In this document: positions 57,675-64,000 of the stretch, piece after piece
Position numbering within the stretch: the first letter of the stretch is position 1
Layout of the letters: each line of letters starts with the position of its first letter
Source: Ilex aquifolium
Taxonomy: Eukaryota; Streptophyta; Magnoliopsida; Aquifoliales; Aquifoliaceae
Reading direction: 5' to 3'
Length of the DNA stretch: 64,000 bases
Assembly (NCBI GenBank): GCA_951799425.1
Contig: OX637404.1
Span: 23,122,545-23,186,544, forward strand
Position numbers and translations under genes: made by a program
The notes under the pieces: generated by a model
Told to the model about the DNA's origin: nothing
Database searches by the model: none
The model's input: only the letters and a program-made list of their open reading frames with translations

Positions 57675-59267
57675 ATCATAATTGCAAGTTTGATTAGATG
57701 AACTCACAGTTGGCCGACACAAGTGGGAATTGAGTTACACCACGAAAAAAGTAGGATGTCAGGAAATTATTTCTTCTTATTGATCAATCAGAAACTATTA
57801 ATTATACCGATTATGTTAAAATTTGTAAAATTATCATTATCTAACTCAAATTAATTATCTAATAATAATCAATAAAATCACATATACCAAACCACATTAA
57901 TTCTTACAGTCACATCCTGGAGCTTTGGCCAGTCGGTCAAAATTTGCCAAAGGCAAATTAGGCCACACAAGGTTAGATATCAAACCACCTTTGGCACATT
58001 GGACACAAACCTGTGGGTGTACGTAGTATAGGATATGACCCACCAGAAAGGAAATTTCTCACCGTTCATACCTTTTTTTGTTTGTTTTTTTGGTTTAACT
58101 GTGGATGAAGTCTGAGCTAATTTATGCACATTTCGATTAATCTCTTTTTAAATTTGATCACAAACAGGTTATCCATACCAAAACTAAATTATTCATCCCA
58201 GAATAATAAGTAATTGTTTTATATGTTAGTGTTAGGACAAATTTAAGGTACTGGAAAAAAAAATCTATACCGTACTATCATTTATCACTTACGTAGGTAA
58301 AATCGATCCTAAACTCATAAAAATAGTAAAAATACTGACAAAAATAATAATTTTTTTTGTTATAAAATGATCCAAAAAAATTATAAAAACACTTATTAAA
58401 GTAATAAAATTTGAAGGTATAATACCAAAACTTTTTTTTGGGTACCGAAACTTATTGTGTACTTGGACTTTATGATCTTGCTAAATTTCCAAAAAACACG
58501 CTTAACTAAATCAGTTTATTCAAGTCTTGCTAATGAGTGCTCTTAGGGAGTTATTTTTGTTTAATTTAGGAAAAATTACATTTTGACCCCATTAACTATA
58601 ATCCCCATTTTTGTTTTTTCATTTTTGGAGGGTAGAGAGAGAATTTCAACCCATGACCTCAAGAAGGCAAATATAAGAAATATCATTGAACCAAAGATCC
58701 GTTGGTATAATCCCAATCTCATTTTACGAAATTATATCATATGTGGTGAGTGGTAAAAAACCTCGACTCATGTGGTTTGTTGTGATTGATTTCATCTAAT
58801 TTTCTCAATGGTAGATGATTATCTAGCATGAATTTACAAAGAACTCATTGCATCAAGGGAATTAGTAGGTAATTATATAGAACTGATCAACTTCAAATCA
58901 GAGCTTTCAAACTTGAGACATACAATTTATTGGAGGGTAATTAGTCTTAGAGGATCTCCAAATAATGTTTTCTATTTTAGAAAACATCTTTAATGAAAAT
59001 TTAATATAGAGAGTAATTTTTTTTAATAACTCAAATAAAACTCTCTAATGAACTATATGTATGTGTTATTTTTTCATAATTGAATATAGAGTAGAGTGTG
59101 TTTGACTCTCTAGAAATAGGGAGTCTTTTAGAGATGAATTTTTAGTTGTTAGCTCTATGAAATAGTGAGTTTAGTGGTCATGCATGCTCCTAACTGTTTT
59201 ATGCATAATTACTTATCTAACTTGTTCTCGAAATCCGAAGAGCTTCTTGGATATGTTTTTTTGAAAG
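57675..59267. other. AT-rich intergenic DNA with one SINE-like trace
   Basis: No gene seen. The 58610-58710 part repeats the SINE-like pattern of 44598-44720 on the minus strand (GGATCTTTGGTTCAATGATA, then GAGGTCATGGGTTGAAATTC). Confidence 0.45.
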
Positions 59268-59633
59268 ACTTGACTATGGTATAATCAAAAAAAAATCGGT
59301 ACTATACCTCTAAAATTTACTAATTCAAATGGTATTTTTATAATTTTTGTAAGTCATTTGACAACTAAAAAATTTACCACTTTTGTGGTTGATTTATCAC
59401 ATTTGTGGGTGTTTTTATTACATTTGTGGTAAGTGGTTTTACCACTTTTCTTAAGTACAAAAAAAAATTTCACTTTTGTGAATGATTTACCACATTTGTG
59501 TGTATTTTTACCATATTTATAGATATTTTTATCACTATTATGATAATTATTTTTACTATTTTTTTGAATACCACAAATGTGATAAATTTCAATACAATAC
59601 CGAAATTTTGAATTTCGGTACCATAGTCAAATC
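59268..59633. mobile_element. MITE-like element with internal minisatellite
   Basis: The left end GACTTGACTATGGTATAAT pairs with the right end in reverse, GATTTGACTATGGTACCGA, and TCGGTAC-type blocks follow on both sides. The middle is a degenerate repeat of TACCACATTTGTGG-like units (59345-59590). Target duplication not found. Confidence 0.5.
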
Positions 59634-61311
59634 GTTGTTTGAAGGGTAAGTTTGGATGATATTTGGTAATAAAATCCATACCAGTTCAACCCAATGATTT
59701 TTATATCTTGCTACAAACTTTTTCCAATGTTATCCTAGGTTTTGGATGCATGTTAATTGTTTGCAGTGGTCCCACTAAAAAAATATAATAGTTAAATACG
59801 TATAATAAATAGTCTAAACTAATATTTAATACTAAGAACACATTAACTATAATTTTTTTTTTCGAGGGTCTCGATACGAATACGACTACATAATGTTGAA
59901 TGGGGTTGAATTTGAGATAGAAAATCCGATCCATCATTTAGGGGATTACCCAACTTTAGTCACATAAGATTGAGTAAGTGCTGATGAGCTTCCTAATCTT
60001 GTTTGATCCACAAAATTTGTGCAGTATATGAAACTTCAAGGTTGATCATATGAGTGACAGAAAAGAAAAATGGATCCGTTAGTAAATGCAGTACTAATCT
60101 CAAATACATCGAAAATTTATGGCCATACTAAGAAATTTACGAAGATTTAAATGACTCGCAAGAAAGTTACACATTTTTTCTGAACCACCAGACTTTGTTG
60201 TCGATAACAATGAAATTTAAGGCATAACAAAGTTTCTAGAGCTGGTAAGCAAAATTATAAAGATCAAATGGGCATAACCGGATTGGACTAACAATCAAGT
60301 GGGCATTAAGAATTTATCCCGTTTTAGAATTTTTAAAGACTTTCTTCTCTCAGATCACATTTTGCAAATCTTGAGGAGGAATGAGGGCAAGATTCCCTAT
60401 TTATTGTGCTATTATTACTCAAGATTAAAATCAGAAAATGTTCAATGTCAATGCAGTGAGAAAGACTGATTAAACCCGCTTGACATCGGGAGTAGAGTGA
60501 GAAATTGAGTCGTGAATCTCTTTCTTTATATTTTCATCATAAGTGTAATTTTTTATCTAATTTTTTAAAACATCGAAACAAGAAAAAAAAAAAAAAAAAG
60601 GTTAATCAAGGCAGAGGCATCACATGTGCATCAAACTTGCAAATATACAGCAAACTTTTAAAAACTGCAATCTCCTAGGTTTGTCTTAATTATCATTTAT
60701 TTGAATCATTATTTAATGTTACTTACCAAGAAAAAAAAATTCCATGTGATAGAGAACTTGAGGAGTCATTAGAGGGAAAGCAGGACTGGTAGAGAGAGAA
60801 TTTGCCTCTTTCACGCATCTTTCGTTGTCCTCATCAGGACTTTTTGAACCACAGACCACTAGCGAATAAACTTTAATGTTGATTTCTGGGGGAAGAGGAC
60901 AAACCAGATGGGAGTTGTTTAGTGGTTTGCTGAGGAAGAAATTTTTTATTTTTTTTTTGGGTGAAAGAAAAAGGGAGGGGCGATCAGTGTAGGTAACATG
61001 GGGGATCCTCACCATCCAAGGCAAGCAGCAAATCGCGTTGCTCTTATGAATTAAATCTTACTTGATAACTACATGGGAGTTAATGACGAATCTAAATGGA
61101 TACGGCTTATCATTAGACCATCAGCTCAGGTAGTGTTAGGGTAGAAATGAAAATGTAGTCTCTAGTGTAACCTCTTAGGGTCAGATCACGAGGGATTTAT
61201 CTTTCATAAATACATTAATTCTTGCGAGAATTGTCTGTCTTTGACCAAATCAAAAAAGGGATTAATTGAAGTGCGCGTAACTTGATTCAAACACTCAAAT
61301 ATATTTATAGG
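59634..61311. other. No gene supported
   Basis: AT-rich DNA. A 101-codon minus frame at 60719-61024 has no recognised similarity and includes a Lys/Phe run from A/T tracts; it is left unannotated. Confidence 0.45.
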
Positions 61312-61488
61312 AAAATGTTACATAATCCAAATGAAACCCAAAAATTCAAATTCAAATGAATATCATCTCTTAGATGAGTGTGAGATGAGTGGATCCCACT
61401 GAAAAAATTGATGGGATCCACTCAGCTAAAAGATAATATGCATTTGAATTATAACTTTTTAGATTTTATTTGAATTTTGTAACATTGC
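61312..61488. mobile_element. MITE in the upstream region of the last NPF gene
   Basis: The left arm (AATGTTACATAATCCAAATG, AAACCCAAAAATTC, ATCATCTCTTAGATGAGTG) pairs with the right arm read in reverse (AATGTTACAAAATTCAAAT, AAAATCTAAAAAG, ATTATCTTTTAGCTGAGTG); GGATCCCACT and AGTGGATCCCA meet near the centre. It lies about 210 bases before the start codon. Confidence 0.65.
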
Positions 61489-61697
61489 TCTTATTTATAT
61501 ATTCACATTCACACTTGCTGGCCATATCAAAGAAGACACATTCACGCACCCACACCCAGAGAAATTAATTACAAGAGTGAACCCCCATATCAAAGAAGAC
61601 ACAACACACACATTCACACACCCACACCCACACCCACACCCACACCCACAGAGAGAGACAGAGAGAGAGAGAGAGACTGTGTTATTGGTGAGAAACA

Positions 61698-63417
61698 ATG
61701 GAGAGGAATGGGAAAGAAACCACCGAAAAGAATGAGAAAATTGTTGCTGATGATGAGCCTGAGATTAACTACAGAGGAATAAAGGCCATGCCTTTCATTA
61801 TAGGTGAGAAAAATAGCTACTTTTTTGGTTCCTAACTCCTCTGATTTGCTTTATTTAATGTTTTTTCAGTATACCCATACCTGGGTATAAACAAAAAAAT
61901 TATGATAATTGAGTGAACTGGGCTTGCAAAAAATTTCAGGAAATGAGACATTTGAGAAGCTTGGAGCCATTGGAACCTTATCCAACCTACTGGTCTATCT
62001 CACCACAGTCTTCAACATGAAGAGCATCACAGCCACAACACTTATCAATATCTTCAATGGCACCACTAACCTTGCTACCTTGCTGGGAGCTTTCTTTTGC
62101 GACACTTACTTCGGTCGCTTTAAGACGCTGGCCTTCGCTTCATTTGCCTCTTTTTTGGTACTTTACAACTGCATACAATCCTTTACAATCATGCATATAG
62201 ATGAAACCAATTTCATTATCATGAATTTCAAATGTAACATCACTTATTTCGGAACTGTCTAACACTCTCTTTACATTTTTCGATAGCATTAGTTAGTGAT
62301 TCTGGCTTAATGAGTCCTTGGTTCCGCGAAGAACCATTGTGACCATTTTTATATTTTGTCTAAGTAGCCCAAGGAGAAAGGAGGCTCGGCAGGAATAGGA
62401 TTTATACCCTGATTGAGATAGAAGCACGGAGATCAACTTCTTTCAAAAACGAACTAATACCCTATTTAGATATCTCAGATAGAAATACGATGAATGGTAT
62501 CTTTACTATAGAATGTAGTCATTAAAATATAAAAGGATTTGGACTGATGATAAATCCTCAAAAATAGTGACTGAGGCTCACAAGTATTAGAGATATATGA
62601 TAGGATTCATATAGATTCATCAATATCCACAGTTGGGATAAGATAATGATAGATAGAGTGATATATTTTATCTTTATCTTGTTTATTTCTCACCAATCTT
62701 ATGTAAAACAGTTACTTTCAATGCCGAACCACGTAATTCTTTGTGTTTCATTTTTCTTTAATTTTGTTTATCTCCCATCTCTTTTAATCATAAACTTCTT
62801 CAGTAAGTTCCCTTCCTTGCATATCTAAGTCTGGGTGTTTTTTGCACTCCATTTGTGCAGGGTTTGCTTTTGATAACACTAACAGCAGCAATCAAGAGGC
62901 TTCATCCTCCTCACTGTGAAGCAGAACAAATCAAATGCATAGGACCAACACCATGGCAAGTGGTTTTTCTACTAAGTGGATTTGGACTGATGATAATCGG
63001 AGCTGGGGGAATCAGGCCGTGCAACTTGGCCTTCGGCGCCGACCAATTCAATCCGAAAACCGAGTCTGGTAAAAGGGGAATCAATAGTTTCTTCAATTGG
63101 TACTTCTTCACCTTAACATTTGCTCAACTCATATCAGTGACCCTCGTCGTTTACGTGCAATCGAATGTGAGCTGGGCTATTGGGTTGGGAATTCCTGCAA
63201 TTTTCATGTTGGTGTCATGTGCTCTCTTCTTCATGGGTACAAAGATTTATGTGAAAGTGAAGCCTGAGGGCAGTCCCATAACAAATATAATCCAGGTCAT
63301 GGTGGTTGCCGCTAGGAAAAGGCGGTTGAAGCTACCGGAGCAACCATGGGAATCTCTATTCAATTATGTGCCATCTAAGTCTATCAATTCAAACCTCCCT
63401 TACACAGATCAATACAA
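61698..63417 (+). CDS. NPF (subfamily 2-like) transporter, exons 1-3 of 4, continues beyond the window
   Basis: Paralog of 15474-19111 with the same exon plan: exon 1 61698-61803, exon 2 61940-62157 (218 bases, as in the paralog), exon 3 62861-63417. All junctions are GT-AG with matching phases and no stop. The proton-coupling motif ExxEK is E38-T-F-E41-K42 ([12 protein letters not shown]). Family blocks [49 protein letters not shown] and [17 protein letters not shown] cover the first six helices and the central loop up to [11 protein letters not shown]. Exon 4, which would carry the last six helices, should lie right of the window edge. The first 36 residues are longer and more charged than in the left paralog. 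A TG/CACACC-rich and GA-rich leader (61595-61680) precedes the ATG. Confidence 0.9.
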
Positions 63418-64000
63418 GTAAGCAATTGCATGTTTTGTTGATTGTGAATCTCTTGCCTCTTGATATCTATATTTCTATATCTTTGAAGGCCTCCATCAGC
63501 TTTATTTAGCAAATACTGTAGATTTGAATTGAATCCTAAATTATTACGAACACACTTTGAGGAATTTAAAAAATAAACAAAAAATAAAATTAAGAAAGAA
63601 AACCAGCTTCGACATGATAAAATCCTCTTGTACATATTGGTCACATGGGGTAGACCTTTTTTGTCAGATTTATCATTTGCCTTTTTGCTAGCATGTTACA
63701 CTTCAATTGCAAGAAAGTTTAGAAACACAAACTTTCATTTTAGCATTATTAGAGTGGAATAGTGTATAACAGGTGGCAGGATATCCCTCACTACCTAGTA
63801 CAAGACATTGTTGTCATACCCTACTCTACCTACCCCACAAATCTGGGTGGACAGCACTGCCTCAATCACTAGGCCACCATTATTGGGAAAAGCAGTAAAG
63901 TTTAAAATATGAAACTAGATATTTGAAAAAGAAGAGAGAGGAATGAGATTTCTCTCGCTTTTGGCATAGCGGGCCTTTAGTGGGAGGCTCGATTAACTAG
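63418..64000. other. Start of intron 3 of the last NPF gene; SINE-like trace
   Basis: Begins with a GTAAGC donor; no acceptor with exon 4 appears before the window ends. At about 63760-63900 the minus strand reads GGTGGCCTAGTGATTGAGGC, close to a plant tRNA-derived SINE A-box region. Confidence 0.5.

Noticed and set aside
60719-61024. 101-codon minus frame
   Set aside because: No recognisable family, homopolymer-driven parts, no paralog in the window.

Overview
The window is eudicot-type plant nuclear DNA. It is AT-rich, its host genes have introns, and it is crowded with plant transposon families (Athila/Gypsy, Copia, Helitron, MULE, PIF/Harbinger, L1-type LINE, MITEs). Species cannot be named from the sequence alone. 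The host content is a same-strand cluster of NRT1/PTR FAMILY (NPF, subfamily 2-like) transporters. One gene is complete (15474-19111, four exons, 582 aa). One fragment holds only the last exon and is broken (42065-42972). A third gene has its first three exons inside the window and runs off the right edge (61698-63417). A fourth trace is an orphan copy of the NPF promoter without a gene (about 9130-9525). Two more host relics are a malectin-domain receptor kinase fragment (about 20628-21090) and one ascorbate-peroxidase exon with both splice sites (41492-41607).

Layout, left to right. 1-3617: decayed PIF/Harbinger transposon with transposase and Myb/SANT ORF1. 4672-8644: LTR element with non-coding interior. 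8.7-12.4 kb: diverged duplicated segments, the orphan promoter, a short Helitron (11880-12240). 12.4-14.06 kb: second Helitron holding CCA-rich DNA split by a solo Copia LTR. 14.07-15.05 kb: LINE 3' fragment. 15.1-19.1 kb: intact NPF gene with a MITE in intron 3. 19.4-20.3 kb: repeated Helitron 5'-like starts. 20.2-38.04 kb: a probable Helitron carrying the kinase fragment, split by a 14.4-kb, very young, whole-looking Athila-type element (21610-35965, minus strand). 38.5-41.2 kb: tandem duplication, two foldback elements, GT-rich DNA. 41.5-43 kb: peroxidase exon and NPF exon-4 pseudogene. 44807-55322: old Copia element (minus strand) containing a deleted Copia (45305-47400) and a solo LTR (51338-53742), all with perfect 5-bp target duplications. 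56274-57665: MULE with long inverted repeats and 9-bp duplication. 59.3 kb and 61.3 kb: MITE-like elements, the second in the promoter of the last NPF gene.

The most unusual structure is downstream of pol in the Athila-type element. Two diverged tandem modules each carry a TATA-like site, a CT-rich leader, a 43-48-residue single-membrane-span reading frame beginning M-x4-DDP, and a 141-143-residue CCHC-type zinc-binding reading frame, all in sense with the element. A near-perfect second copy of the element's polypurine tract lies inside the first module. No CRISPR array, rRNA gene or convincing tRNA gene was seen.
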